Below, in pieces: positions 1 to 8,555 of a stretch of DNA of 55,865 nt. Below the pieces are notes generated by a model. It was not told the origin of the DNA. It saw only the letters and a program-made list of their open reading frames with translations, and did no database searches. The stretch lies in assembly GCA_017507325.1 (NCBI GenBank), contig JAFWBD010000040.1, forward strand, positions 1-55,865. The letters are read 5' to 3'. This stretch comes from Clostridia bacterium. Lineage in GTDB: Bacteria > Bacillota > Clostridia > Oscillospirales > SIG627. The translations under genes were made by a program, and so were the position numbers. Positions within the stretch are counted from its first letter, which is position 1, and each line of letters starts with the position of its first letter.

Positions 1-180
1 CGCCGTAAGGCGTGTATATCATCCGCAACTTGTTGCGGTATATCATCAACACAAAGTGTTGTATATCATCCAGCTGCAGGGAAATACACGCTGGCGCGTG
101 ATGAGATACAGCCCCAAAGGGGCTGATGATATGCACCGCACTTCGTGCGGCGATGATATGCCAAGCCTGCGGCTTGGATA
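1..180. repeat. Mirrored hairpin-linker element 1 (left edge clipped)
   Basis: Linkers TATATCATC at 15-23, 39-47 and 62-70 are followed by the inverse form at 100-108 (GATGAGATA), 125-132, 152-159 and a partial GATA at 177-180. Between them are short hairpins with 3-4 nt loops: 1-12 (CGCC/GGCG), 23-38 (CCGCAA/TTGCGG), 48-60 (AACAC/GTGTT), a degenerate centre 71-99, then 109-125, 136-150 and 161-177. The linker orientation flips at the centre. One more left linker is expected just before base 1. The right end touches the tRNA-Leu terminator. No coding function is seen. Confidence 0.85.
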
Positions 181-212
181 AAAAAATCCGATGCTTTCGC
201 ATCGGATTTTTT
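181..212 (-). terminator. Intrinsic terminator of tRNA-Leu
   Basis: A perfect 14-bp stem (181-194 with 199-212) closes a TTTC loop. Read leftward, the stem ends in a run of six T and directly follows the encoded CCA of the tRNA. Confidence 0.85.
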
Positions 213-214
213 GG

Positions 215-298
215 TGCGAGAGACGGGACTTGAACCCACATAGAATTACTTCCACTAGCACCTCAAGCTAGCGCGTCTGCCAATTCCGCCACTCTCGC
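215..298 (-). tRNA. tRNA-Leu (anticodon GAG)
   Basis: On the minus strand the acceptor stem GCGAGAG pairs with CTCTCGC. The anticodon stem CTAGC/GCTAG holds the loop TTGAGGT, giving anticodon GAG. A long variable arm typical of tRNA-Leu and a T-loop TTCAAGT are present. CCA is encoded at 212-214 immediately downstream. Confidence 0.95.
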
Positions 299-313
299 AT
301 AGGAACGAATGGT

Positions 314-342
314 ATTATAATTCGGAAAAGCAATTTTGTCAA
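314..342 (-). promoter_or_regulatory. Sigma-A promoter of tRNA-Leu
   Basis: On the minus strand there is TTGACA (337-342), a 17-bp spacer and TATAAT (314-319), about 16 bp before the tRNA 5' end. Both boxes match consensus. Confidence 0.85.
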
Positions 343-535
343 GAGTTTTTTTAAATCTTTTTTCAAAAAAGAAAATCCAATATACTGTCGCGGCAAATTA
401 ATTGACTGCAGGCAAAGAAAAAACGAAAAACGTCCTCTCCCCCTCTTGGTGACATCGGTCACACTTTCTTTTTCAGGACATATTCTGTCAATGAGCCTGC
501 CGATTTCGGCAGGTAGCAACGAAAGGGGATTCACT

Positions 536-625
536 ATGAACTGTGCTTGCAATCTTTTCAACAAAGACGTTTTACTTTGGGTGATTCTGATCGCTGTCGT
601 TATTCTTCTTTTCTGCTTCGCATAA
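536..625 (+). CDS. 29-residue single-pass membrane peptide
   Basis: The reading frame encodes 29 residues: a Cys-containing head (MNCACNLF), a short polar stretch (NKD), then a hydrophobic helix (about residues 13-29) with a late Cys. A good ribosome site (GAAAGGGG) lies 7 nt before the ATG, and a rho-independent terminator follows at 664-700, which argues for a real expressed unit. Very short Cys-rich bitopic peptides of this type are common in Clostridia, but I do not recognise a named family. A small inverted repeat (CCTGCC/GGCAGG, about 496-513) sits just upstream of the ribosome site. Function unknown. Confidence 0.7.
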   Translation: MNCACNLFNKDVLLWVILIAVVILLFCFA

Positions 626-663
626 AGAAAAAAACGCTACCGTAACTTTTTGACCCCAAAGGC

Positions 664-700
664 AACATCACACCGACCGCTTGGTCGGTGTGATGTTTTT
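664..700 (+). terminator. Terminator between the small peptide gene and ybbR
   Basis: A 15-bp stem (664-678 with 683-697), a GCTT loop and a downstream T-run on the plus strand. It lies between convergent genes; the minus-strand side has only a weak T-tract. Confidence 0.8.
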
Positions 701-704
701 GGTT

Positions 705-1976
705 TTATTTTGTGATTTCCACTTCAACGGTGTAATTCCCCACCGCATAATACTTTCCTTCGCTGGCAGAGGTCTGTACGATCTGCACGGGCACCTCTGC
801 TTTTCCGACGGTATCCAGATACGAGAGATCGATATTCAAATAGAAATCATTCAAGGTGGCCGCCGACAGCACGTTGCCGCCGCCGCGAATCTTGAATTCC
901 AGATAATCATCCGCGAAGTCGTAGGTCAGACCGCCCGAAGGCGCTGTAACCGCCACGTGGGTATGAGAAAGATTCATCCGAAGGGTACGGAAGGTGTAAT
1001 CCTCCAGCACCATACTGACCGCGATATCGCCCAGGGTTTCTCCAAGCTCAACGCCGTCGGGCAGGACAAGCTGTCCCGGAGACAGGGTTGCTTCATAGTG
1101 ATTGGCATCCAGGCTTTGCTCATCCAGAATCAATGCAGGAATGCTATTGACCGAATCGATCAGCGCGGGATCCCCCTTAATGATCACGCTTTTCGGAGAA
1201 ACGTTGTAGCTTAGGCCGTTGCCTTCCCACCAGCCGTTTTTGCTTTTCACAGTCAAGGGAACCTCTTTGGTTTTGTAAACCTCCAGCTGAACCCGAATGT
1301 TGCGCTCGGGCATGATCACGTAGCGGGAATTGATGACTCTGCCATCGGAATTGCAAAGCTCGTAAGGAGCATTTCTCTCAAATCCCGTGGTGACTTGACC
1401 CAAATCTCCCGTGGAAACCTTGGCGTAGGAGATCTGCTCCAGGATGGTTTTCGGCCCCTTCACCAAAATGGCGGAAAGTGCCGGCACCGCATCGATCCCG
1501 ATGCCCGCATCGGCCGTATAGCTGCCCAATTCCACCCGAACGGGAATGGAAAGAGAGATGGTCTGATCCACAAACAGCGTGGCCTTTTGCGGGAAGCATT
1601 CGAAGAGCTCCGCCCCCTCCGGCACCAAAACGCTGATCTCAGGCTGATAGTTTCCGGGACGGTTGATGGAGCTGAGATCCAAATAGGCCTCCAGATCACT
1701 GTTTTTGATCTTATTCAGATCACTGCGCTTTCCCACCAAGGTGATATCCACCGTATTCTCACCGCCCTCGATCACCGAGAAGGAGGAAGAGAGCGACTGC
1801 ATGGAAACGGGAACGGAATGGAAGGTTTTTCGATAATCCGGAGATTCCGCATCCTGCACGTAAAACCAAAGAACCAAGGCGGCAAACAGCGAAAACAAGG
1901 CTCCCAGAAAGGAATAGCCGCGACGGTTACGGTTTGTTTTTTCACTTTTGCTTTTCTTCTCTTTTGTCTTTGTCAT
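705..1976 (-). CDS. ybbR: YbbR-domain protein, CdaA regulator
   Basis: Membrane-anchored regulator of diadenylate cyclase. The 423-residue product has a basic cytoplasmic N-terminus, one transmembrane helix (about residues 20-39, GYSFLGALFSLFAALVLWFY) and a long extracytoplasmic part with repeated YbbR beta domains. The ATG at 1976 is chosen because AAAGGAGG lies at good spacing upstream; a longer frame reaching 2051 has no such site. It overlaps the end of cdaA by 35 bp, so the two are translationally linked. CdaR/YbbR is known in Bacillota to modulate CdaA. In many Bacillota glmM comes next in the operon; here the operon ends instead at a hairpin. Confidence 0.92.
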   Translation of the reverse strand: MTKTKEKKSKSEKTNRNRRGYSFLGALFSLFAALVLWFYVQDAESPDYRKTFHSVPVSMQSLSSSFSVIEGGENTVDITLVGKRSDLNKIKNSDLEAYLDLSSINRPGNYQPEISVLVPEGAELFECFPQKATLFVDQTISLSIPVRVELGSYTADAGIGIDAVPALSAILVKGPKTILEQISYAKVSTGDLGQVTTGFERNAPYELCNSDGRVINSRYVIMPERNIRVQLEVYKTKEVPLTVKSKNGWWEGNGLSYNVSPKSVIIKGDPALIDSVNSIPALILDEQSLDANHYEATLSPGQLVLPDGVELGETLGDIAVSMVLEDYTFRTLRMNLSHTHVAVTAPSGGLTYDFADDYLEFKIRGGGNVLSAATLNDFYLNIDLSYLDTVGKAEVPVQIVQTSASEGKYYAVGNYTVEVEITK

Positions 1977-2841
1977 TCCCGCTGCCTCCTTTCTCCTTTT
2001 CTCCTCTGCGCTTGATGATACTCTTTTTCTCCCGATCGATGCCGAATTCATTGATCAAGCGATGCCGCAGAGCGCGAAGGGCAACCCCGCGGTCGATTTC
2101 TCCGTTTTTGGCCACGGAAACCGCTCCCGTTTCCTCGGAAACGATGATAACGAAGGCATCGCTGATCTCCGAGACGCCCAACCCCGCACGGTGGCGGGTT
2201 CCCAATTCATTGGGGAGATTGGGATTTCCCGTCAAGGGCAAAAAACAACCGCAGGCATGGATTCGCCCGTCGCGAACGATCATCGCACCGTCGTGAAGGG
2301 GCGCCTTGTTGAAAAAGATATTTTCAATCAAATGCTTGTTTACGGCGGCATCCACGACCACGCCCGTTAAGATCTCGTCTCCCAAGCGGGTATTTCGTTC
2401 CAAAACGATCAAAGCTCCCGTTTTGGCCTCCGAAAGATCGGTCACCGCAAGACAGATCTCCTCGATCATTTTTTCCTCATAGCTTTCCTGCGCTTCCGTG
2501 ATGTTTTTCAGATTTCGGAAATTGCCGCCCATTTTTTCCAGAGCGCTTCGAAATTCCGGCTGAAAGATCACGATCAAGGCGATCAAGCCCACGTCAAAGA
2601 CGGTTTCCAGAATATAGTTGAGGGCATTCAAGCCCAGAAAATCGCTGATCCACATCACCAGCAATACGGCAAAAATACCCAGTGCCAATCTGCCGGCTCT
2701 TCTTTGGCGCACAAAGCTGAATGCATAATATATAATGAAGGAAACGATCAAAATATCCAAAATATCAAAGATACCGATGGATAGGATCTGATTCCAGATA
2801 TAATAGAAAAAATCGCCGACCGATCGAAGCATATTGGACAT
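1942..2841 (-). CDS. cdaA: Diadenylate cyclase CdaA (c-di-AMP synthase)
   Basis: Condenses two ATP into c-di-AMP at the membrane. Of 299 residues, three N-terminal membrane helices (about 20-42, 52-70, 74-92) are followed by a DisA_N/DAC domain carrying LHDGAMI (DGA at 184-186) and GTRHRAG (RHR at 216-218), the two signature motifs of the cyclase. The tail is lysine-rich. GAGGAGAA precedes the ATG. It lies 38 bp downstream of htpG and overlaps ybbR. Length and topology match the family, and no key residue is missing. Confidence 0.96.
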   Translation of the reverse strand: MSNMLRSVGDFFYYIWNQILSIGIFDILDILIVSFIIYYAFSFVRQRRAGRLALGIFAVLLVMWISDFLGLNALNYILETVFDVGLIALIVIFQPEFRSALEKMGGNFRNLKNITEAQESYEEKMIEEICLAVTDLSEAKTGALIVLERNTRLGDEILTGVVVDAAVNKHLIENIFFNKAPLHDGAMIVRDGRIHACGCFLPLTGNPNLPNELGTRHRAGLGVSEISDAFVIIVSEETGAVSVAKNGEIDRGVALRALRHRLINEFGIDREKKSIIKRRGEKEKGGSGNDKDKREEKQK

Positions 2842-2879
2842 ATTTCTTCTCCTCGTTTTCCAATCAATACAGAATGAAA

Positions 2880-4715
2880 TTATGCGTTATACAAAAGATC
2901 AATGCTGGAATCGATAAATTCCTGCAATTCCTCCCGCGTAAAGCCGCGCTGAGAGATCACCGCGATCATATACACCTGTTTGGCCAAGGCCTTGGCCTTT
3001 TCCTTGGTTTTTTCATCGGCGCTGAGACCTGCAATGCGGGCGATCAGGGGGCAATTCATATTGACCACCAAGGTCACCTCATCCTCGGGGACGGAGATTC
3101 CCTCCAGCTTCCCCGAATACTGCTTCAGAATCTCGCCGAGACGGCGCTTTTCCTCCGCCAAGGTCAAGAGCGCGGGGGTCTTTGAGGACTTCATCACCTC
3201 TTGCACCACCGTGACCTTTTCGGGGATCACACTGCGGAACACCTCAGTCAACGCCTCGTTTTCCTCAGCCTTTTCCTCTGCCTTCAGCACCTGATCCATT
3301 TCGGAATCGATCCGAACGAAATGAACGGCGTGATCCTGCATTTCCAGGAAGGAAAGGAAGCGGGAATCCAAAATTCCGTCCATCACGGCAACAGAGATCT
3401 CCTGCTCGCGGAAAAGATTGATATAGCCCACCTGCTGCAGCAGATCGTTGGTATAATAAACGGTATTTTCCTCTCCCTTCCCCCGATTCTTTTCCAGATA
3501 TTCGGGAGCGGTCAGATATTCGTTTTCCGTGGTCTTATAAAGGATGATATCCTTGACGCGATCAAAGAATTTGGAATCGCGGGTACAGCCGTATTCCACA
3601 AAGGGCTTCACATCATCCCAGATCTCCTCCAGCTTTTTACGGTCGTTTTGGAAGAGACGATTGAATTTATCGCAGATCTTTTTGGTGATGTGACCGGAGA
3701 TCTTAGCCACGTAGCCGCTGTTTTGCAAATAGCTGCGGGAAACGTTCAAGGGAAGCTCGGGGCAATCCAGGACCCCCTTTAAAAGCATCATATACTCGGG
3801 GATAACTTCCTTGATATTATCGGCCACAAAAACTTGATTGTAATAGAGCTTGACCTGCCCCTCAAGGCTGGCATATTCATCCAAAAGCTTGGGAAAATAC
3901 AAGATGCCCTTGAAATTCAGCGGAAACTCCGCATTGATATGAATATAAAAGAGCGGGTCCCGAGGATCCCCGAACACCTTGTGATAAAAGGCGAGATATT
4001 CCTCCTCGGTGCATTCCGACGGGCTTTTGAGCCACAAGGGATTCGGATCGTTAATGGGGGCATCCTCTCCCCCGTTTTCCCCCAGAACGGTCAAATAAAT
4101 GGGAACGGGCATAAAAGCGCAATAGGTATCCAGAACCGCCTTCACCTTTTCGCGGGAAAGATATTCCTTTTCCTCCTCGGTAATGTGAAGGATGATCTCC
4201 GTGCCTCTTGTGCTTCGGGTGCCCCCCTTCATCTCATAGTCGCCCGCATCCGTGCAGGTCCAGAAGGCACTCTGAGCACCCTTTTCAAAGGAAAGGGTAT
4301 TGATGTCCACGCGGGAAGCAACCATAAAGGCAGAATAAAAGCCCAGGCCGAAATGGCCGATAATACCGCCGGAGCCCTCGCTTTCTCCCTCGTATTTCTC
4401 AATGAACTCCAAAGCACCCGAAAGAGCGATCTGGTTGATATAGCGATCGATCTCCTCCGAGGTCAAACCGATTCCGTTATCCACGATACGGATCTCGCCG
4501 AGGGCGGGATCCAAAATGACCTGAATTCGGTAATCCTCCTCGCACTCGGCCTTTCCCAAGGAAACCAAGCGCTTCATTTTGGTGATGGCATCACAGGCAT
4601 TGGACACAAGCTCTCTGAGAAAAATATCCTTATCGGAATAGAGCCACCGTTTGATAACGGGAAAGATGTGCTCAGTATCCACACTGATTCCGCCGTTTTT
4701 CTTCATTTCTTCCAT
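2880..4715 (-). CDS. htpG: Molecular chaperone HtpG (Hsp90)
   Basis: ATP-dependent cytoplasmic chaperone of 611 residues, close to the usual bacterial length. The N-terminal GHKL ATPase shows IFLRELVSNACDAITK (catalytic Glu and Asn), IVDNGIGL and IGHFGLGFYSAF. Middle and C-terminal domains follow and the protein ends in LLYNA without a eukaryotic-type tail. AAGGAGG is placed before the ATG at 4715. It follows a small bitopic-protein gene by 23 bp and precedes cdaA by 38 bp, so it is in the rimM-ybbR operon. That is an unusual partner for cdaA. Confidence 0.95.
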   Translation of the reverse strand: MEEMKKNGGISVDTEHIFPVIKRWLYSDKDIFLRELVSNACDAITKMKRLVSLGKAECEEDYRIQVILDPALGEIRIVDNGIGLTSEEIDRYINQIALSGALEFIEKYEGESEGSGGIIGHFGLGFYSAFMVASRVDINTLSFEKGAQSAFWTCTDAGDYEMKGGTRSTRGTEIILHITEEEKEYLSREKVKAVLDTYCAFMPVPIYLTVLGENGGEDAPINDPNPLWLKSPSECTEEEYLAFYHKVFGDPRDPLFYIHINAEFPLNFKGILYFPKLLDEYASLEGQVKLYYNQVFVADNIKEVIPEYMMLLKGVLDCPELPLNVSRSYLQNSGYVAKISGHITKKICDKFNRLFQNDRKKLEEIWDDVKPFVEYGCTRDSKFFDRVKDIILYKTTENEYLTAPEYLEKNRGKGEENTVYYTNDLLQQVGYINLFREQEISVAVMDGILDSRFLSFLEMQDHAVHFVRIDSEMDQVLKAEEKAEENEALTEVFRSVIPEKVTVVQEVMKSSKTPALLTLAEEKRRLGEILKQYSGKLEGISVPEDEVTLVVNMNCPLIARIAGLSADEKTKEKAKALAKQVYMIAVISQRGFTREELQEFIDSSIDLLYNA

Positions 4716-4738
4716 TGAAATACCTCCTTATTTTGCAA

Positions 4739-5200
4739 TCAATCGGGATTTTTAATCATAATGACCGTCATCACAAAGGAAGCGGTGGGGGTTTCCACCG
4801 TCAAAACCGAGCCGGGCTTGACGGATACTCCCGCAACGGTATAGCCGTTTTCCGTTTCGTTGGCCGTAGCTTCCATTTTGCAGGTCAAGGTTAAAACCTC
4901 AATCATATCGTTTTCATCGTTTTGATTCTGATAGACCGTTTCGTTTTCCGTTACGGAGACCAGCTTTCCGAAATACACCTTGGTATCGGAAAACACCAGC
5001 ACCTCTCCCGCCTCGGGATGATTATGAGCCTCCTCGGTAACGTTTTCCACAAGGAAGGTGATCTCCACCGTTTCCCCGTCGGCTCGCCCCAAAAAGGAGC
5101 GGATCTGACTTTGGAACACCGTTGCCAAAACGCAAACGGCGGCCAAAACAAATAAAATGACGTCCAACACGGAAAAACCGATTTTTTTTCGCTGATTCAC
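4739..5200 (-). CDS. Small bitopic membrane protein, DUF4330-like
   Basis: I choose the GTG at 5200, which has GAGGAGG upstream; this leaves one base between its start and the preceding stop codon. The 153-residue product has a basic cytoplasmic start (VNQRKKIGFS), one membrane helix (about 10-30) and an extracytoplasmic beta-rich domain. The order (IxxLDVILF helix, then a small beta domain with repeated valines) resembles DUF4330 proteins of Clostridia, recalled but not verified. It shares this layout with the next upstream gene, so the two look like diverged paralogues. The role is unknown; context suggests the cell envelope. Confidence 0.65.
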   Translation of the reverse strand: MNQRKKIGFSVLDVILFVLAAVCVLATVFQSQIRSFLGRADGETVEITFLVENVTEEAHNHPEAGEVLVFSDTKVYFGKLVSVTENETVYQNQNDENDMIEVLTLTCKMEATANETENGYTVAGVSVKPGSVLTVETPTASFVMTVIMIKNPD

Positions 5201-5201
5201 G

Positions 5202-5609
5202 TTATTTTGCCTCCTCTTCCGTTTCTTCCACCGTAAGGATTCTTCCCTCACGAACCGATCTTGCCGTTTCCAGCACAAAAGATTCCCCTTGCACGGGAAT
5301 TCCATCCCAAAGGGTGCAAACCAAAAAGAACTCCTTATGGCCGTTTTGCTCGGAAAGCTCGCTGACCTCCTCCACCCGACCGATCCTTTGGCCGTCCGAC
5401 CCGAAGAGGCTGTCCTCTGCTCTGGGAATTGCGTGGAGAAGAGGCTCCTCATAGCGAACCATCACCTCAACGCGATAAAAGCGGCGATCCTCGGCCGCCT
5501 CGGCGTTTTCCAAGGCCACGTACACCACGATGCTCAAGACGAGACCCGCGATCAAAAGGAAAAACACGTCCAAATAGGAAAAGCTGAGATTTCTTTCTTT
5601 TTTCTTCAT
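5202..5609 (-). CDS. Small bitopic membrane protein, paralogue of the downstream gene
   Basis: About 135 residues: a basic start (MKKKERNLSF), one membrane helix (about residues 11-33, LDVFFLLIAGLVLSIVVYVA) and a charged extracytoplasmic domain of about 100 residues. A GTG at 5621 would extend it by four codons, but the GGAGG ribosome site lies inside that extension, so an ATG at 5612 or 5609 is preferred. The FSYLDVFF / FSVLDVIL pattern at the helix start is shared with the next gene. The gene starts a few bases after the stop of the polytopic membrane protein, so the three are probably made together. Confidence 0.6.
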   Translation of the reverse strand: MKKKERNLSFSYLDVFFLLIAGLVLSIVVYVALENAEAAEDRRFYRVEVMVRYEEPLLHAIPRAEDSLFGSDGQRIGRVEEVSELSEQNGHKEFFLVCTLWDGIPVQGESFVLETARSVREGRILTVEETEEEAK

Positions 5610-5625
5610 CATTTCCTCCACAATT

Positions 5626-7299
5626 TCAATAGGGCAAGCGGATCTCTTCCCTCTCCGAGATGCGGCTCATGGCCCGCGGAAAGGAGAGCAGAAGGAAAAG
5701 AAGCACGAACAGACGGTAATCGGGCAGAACGCCTTGTACGCAGATGCACAAAAAGGCCGCCACGGAGCAAAAGCTCGCCAGCACTCTTGCGTGAACGTCC
5801 TCCGAACGGGAGCGATGGGGCAAACGCAAAAGCTCAAACACATAAAAGCCCAAAAGCAGTGCAACGAGAAGAAGCCACCAGATCCCTCCGACGGAGCGGA
5901 TCAGGCTGAACAATCCCGCTGTTTTTTCCCCGAGGGCGATGCCTCCGATCCGAAAGCCGAAGGCAGACAGAAGCTGCTCAAAAACAGAGACGGGGAAGAT
6001 TCGGGTGGCAAGATAGATCAAAAGCCCCGTGACCGTGATCCACACCAAGGAAAAGCGGGAGGAGAACAGGAGATACACGACCAGTGTCACCGCAACCGTC
6101 ATCCAAAGACTGCTGTTTCTGACGAAAAACAGCCCTGCCAGAAGGAAAAACACCGTCAGAAGACAAAAAGCTCTTTGACCGAAGGAGGAAGCCAAGCGGA
6201 TGCGCCCCACAGCCAAGGGAAGGAGCATTGCCAACACACATCCAAGCTCCGCCGTCGGCTTTATAAAAAAGAACGTTTCCAAAAAAGGATGATTCAAAAA
6301 CAGTGTCGGTCGGAAAAGCAGGATCATTTCTCTGCAAACGAGAAAGGCGGAGGCGGAAAAGGCGGCAAAGCACAGCGTTGACAAAAAACGATCCGCACTG
6401 TCCAGGCTTCGCAAAAGGCCCGCAGAAGCAAAATAGATCAAGAGCAGGGAAAGGAAAGTTGATGCCCTTTGGGGAACGGAGGAAAAAAGCACCGGAAGCA
6501 AAGCCAAAACCACCACGGGATCCATCGGGGAAAACACCAGACTTCGCTTTCCCACACAGCTTTTCAAAAACAGCGAAAGAGCCGTGGCGGCGATCAGAAA
6601 TATAAGCTGCTCCCTTTCCAGGAAAAGGCACCCCGCGCCGCAAAGAGCCAGTCCCGCCTCGGGAAAGCACAGAACAAAGCACAAAACCGAAAGCCAAAGC
6701 AGAACCCGAAGCAAAAGCAAGGGAGAAAAGAACACGGAAAGGCCGCCGAACAGCATTCCGAAGAACACCATGTATCCCAAATGATCCTCTCCCTCGGCGC
6801 GGGGGATCTTCCATTCCCGCACCCCGAAGAAGGGCTTTACGACACTGCAGAAAAGAAAGCTTCGCCGAAGCCCTTCCGCAACGTTCCATCGGGAAAAAAC
6901 GCAAAGGATGGTGATAAACAGCAGAGAAACTCCGAAAAGCAGATGCTCCTGATCTCCCGCCACAAGAGGAAGCCACTCCCCTGCAAAATAGGAGAGGATC
7001 TGCAAAAAGCCGCAGATGAAAAAGAGGATTCCGAAGGAACGGATCCTGGTCAAAAGAAGCTCACGGATTCCCTTTCGGAACAGACCCACAAAAAAGCTCT
7101 GCTCCGAGGCCTTGGCCAATGCGGTTTTGATTTTGATTCGGTACGTTTGTGCGGGAAAGCGCCCGAAAAATTTCTCTTTCGGGTTTGCGGCTTTTTCCTC
7201 CTGAGCTGAGGAAAAGCTTCTGAGCGGACGGTACAAAAGGCACTCGCCCAAATCCGCAAGCAAACGCGAAAGCGAAAAGAAGCTTTCATTTTTCGCCAT
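5626..7299 (-). CDS. Polytopic membrane protein, O-antigen ligase/polymerase-like
   Basis: 557 residues with an amphipathic N-terminus of about 80 residues and then roughly 12 hydrophobic segments. Late segments with a large loop and an SSRFSLVWITVTGLL stretch recall the Wzy/WaaL-type O-antigen ligase superfamily, but I see no decisive motif, so the assignment is tentative. AAAGGAAA precedes the ATG at 7299. It lies 18 bp after trmD and just before two small bitopic proteins, suggesting the three form an envelope-related set inside a translation/RNA-modification operon. A transporter or another polyprenyl-linked glycan enzyme are alternatives. Confidence 0.55.
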   Translation of the reverse strand: MAKNESFFSLSRLLADLGECLLYRPLRSFSSAQEEKAANPKEKFFGRFPAQTYRIKIKTALAKASEQSFFVGLFRKGIRELLLTRIRSFGILFFICGFLQILSYFAGEWLPLVAGDQEHLLFGVSLLFITILCVFSRWNVAEGLRRSFLFCSVVKPFFGVREWKIPRAEGEDHLGYMVFFGMLFGGLSVFFSPLLLLRVLLWLSVLCFVLCFPEAGLALCGAGCLFLEREQLIFLIAATALSLFLKSCVGKRSLVFSPMDPVVVLALLPVLFSSVPQRASTFLSLLLIYFASAGLLRSLDSADRFLSTLCFAAFSASAFLVCREMILLFRPTLFLNHPFLETFFFIKPTAELGCVLAMLLPLAVGRIRLASSFGQRAFCLLTVFFLLAGLFFVRNSSLWMTVAVTLVVYLLFSSRFSLVWITVTGLLIYLATRIFPVSVFEQLLSAFGFRIGGIALGEKTAGLFSLIRSVGGIWWLLLVALLLGFYVFELLRLPHRSRSEDVHARVLASFCSVAAFLCICVQGVLPDYRLFVLLFLLLSFPRAMSRISEREEIRLPY

Positions 7300-7317
7300 A
7301 TGATTTCCTTTCCCGAC

Positions 7318-8010
7318 TTACGGATCCTCCAAAAGATCCGGCCGTTTTTTCTCTGTTAATTTCCGCGCCTCTTCTCTGCGCCATTTTTCAATATTTTCAT
7401 GGTGGCCGCTGATCAGAACCTCGGGCACGGTGACCCCTCTGAAATCAAAGGGGCGTGTATATTGCGGGTATTCCAAAAGATTTTGGGTGTGGCTTTCCTT
7501 TTCGTGGCACTCCGGATCCGCCAGGACCCCGTCGATCAGGCGGGAGACGGCATCCACCAGCACCGTAGCGGGGATCTCGCCTCCTGTCAGAACGTAATCC
7601 CCAATGGAGATCTCTTCATCCACGATGGCATCGATGGCTCTTTGATCCACGCCCTCATAATGACCGCAAAGGATCACAATATGAGAAAGCCTTGAGAGCT
7701 CTCTTGCTTTTTTCTGAGTAAAAACGGTCCCCTTGGGAGACATATAAACGGTATAGGGCTTTTGGGGGAATTCGGCGGTGATGGCATCGAAGCAATCACA
7801 AATGGGATCGGGCTTCATCAGCATTCCCTTGCCGCCGCCGTAGGGCGTATCATCCACTCGGCGGAATTTATCCTTGGAATAATCGCGGATGTTATGAGCA
7901 AACACCTCCACGATTCCGTTTTTGCGGGCGCGGCCGATGATGCTCTCGCCCAAAACCGTATCCACCAGTTCAGGGAACAGCGTCATAATATCAAAGCGAA
8001 TGGCAGCCAT
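7318..8010 (-). CDS. trmD: tRNA (guanine37-N1)-methyltransferase TrmD
   Basis: Methylates G37 of tRNAs from S-adenosylmethionine, using the SPOUT fold. 230 residues with the family signatures DTPYGGGKGMLM, ILCGHYEGVDQR and SIGDYVLTGGE (knot region), and a C-terminal helix domain. The ATG at 8010 shares one base with the rimM stop codon (TGATG), a classic translationally coupled pair. The usual downstream rplS is absent; a membrane protein follows. Confidence 0.97.
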   Translation of the reverse strand: MAAIRFDIMTLFPELVDTVLGESIIGRARKNGIVEVFAHNIRDYSKDKFRRVDDTPYGGGKGMLMKPDPICDCFDAITAEFPQKPYTVYMSPKGTVFTQKKARELSRLSHIVILCGHYEGVDQRAIDAIVDEEISIGDYVLTGGEIPATVLVDAVSRLIDGVLADPECHEKESHTQNLLEYPQYTRPFDFRGVTVPEVLISGHHENIEKWRREEARKLTEKKRPDLLEDP

Positions 8011-8516
8011 CAGTCGAAGATCCCTTCGGGAGCGTGGACAAAAACGCCCTTTTCAAGATCGATCCGATCCACCCATTCCTTCACGTATGGAAAATACGCT
8101 TCCCTTCCCGAGGGCAGCCGAACCGAAAGCAATTCTCCCGCGCCGCGGGAGCTGATTTCCGAAATCTTGCCGTACTCCCTGCCGCTTTCGGACTCGACGA
8201 GCGGAAGGCCGATCAAATCGGCAAAAAAAACCTTTTCGCCCCGAGGATCGATCTGACTGCGGGATACGTATAAGGTCTTTCCCTTATAGATCTGTGCCTT
8301 TTCCACGGAATCGATCCCGCAAAAGGACACCAAAAGCAAGTCTCCCTGACGGCGGACGGTGTTCAATTCCAGAGGATTCTCTTCCCGCGGGGCAGGATAA
8401 AGATTCTTTACCCCCGATAAGGGCTGATCCCCATCCAGCCAACACTCGAATTTCACCTCTCCCCGCAAAGCATGGGTGTTTCTGACCAAGCCCGCTTCCA
8501 AAAAGTCCTGCTTCAT
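8010..8516 (-). CDS. rimM: 16S rRNA processing protein RimM
   Basis: Assembly factor for the 30S head that binds S19 through a C-terminal PRC-barrel. The 168-residue product begins with LEAGLVRNTHALRGEVKFE, the conserved N-terminal RimM motif, and has the PRC part VFFADLIGLPLVESE. It is the first gene of the leftward operon, downstream of a promoter at 8556-8585, and is coupled to trmD by a one-base overlap. A GAGGGG element precedes the ATG. Confidence 0.93.
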   Translation of the reverse strand: MKQDFLEAGLVRNTHALRGEVKFECWLDGDQPLSGVKNLYPAPREENPLELNTVRRQGDLLLVSFCGIDSVEKAQIYKGKTLYVSRSQIDPRGEKVFFADLIGLPLVESESGREYGKISEISSRGAGELLSVRLPSGREAYFPYVKEWVDRIDLEKGVFVHAPEGIFD

Positions 8517-8555
8517 GATGAACCCCTCAAAAAATGTAATTTCAATTCTTCCTTT

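Noticed and set aside
1-180. CRISPR array as an explanation of the hairpin-linker elements
   Set aside because: The constant parts are only 7-9 bp and invert halfway, the variable parts are self-complementary, and no cas genes are present.
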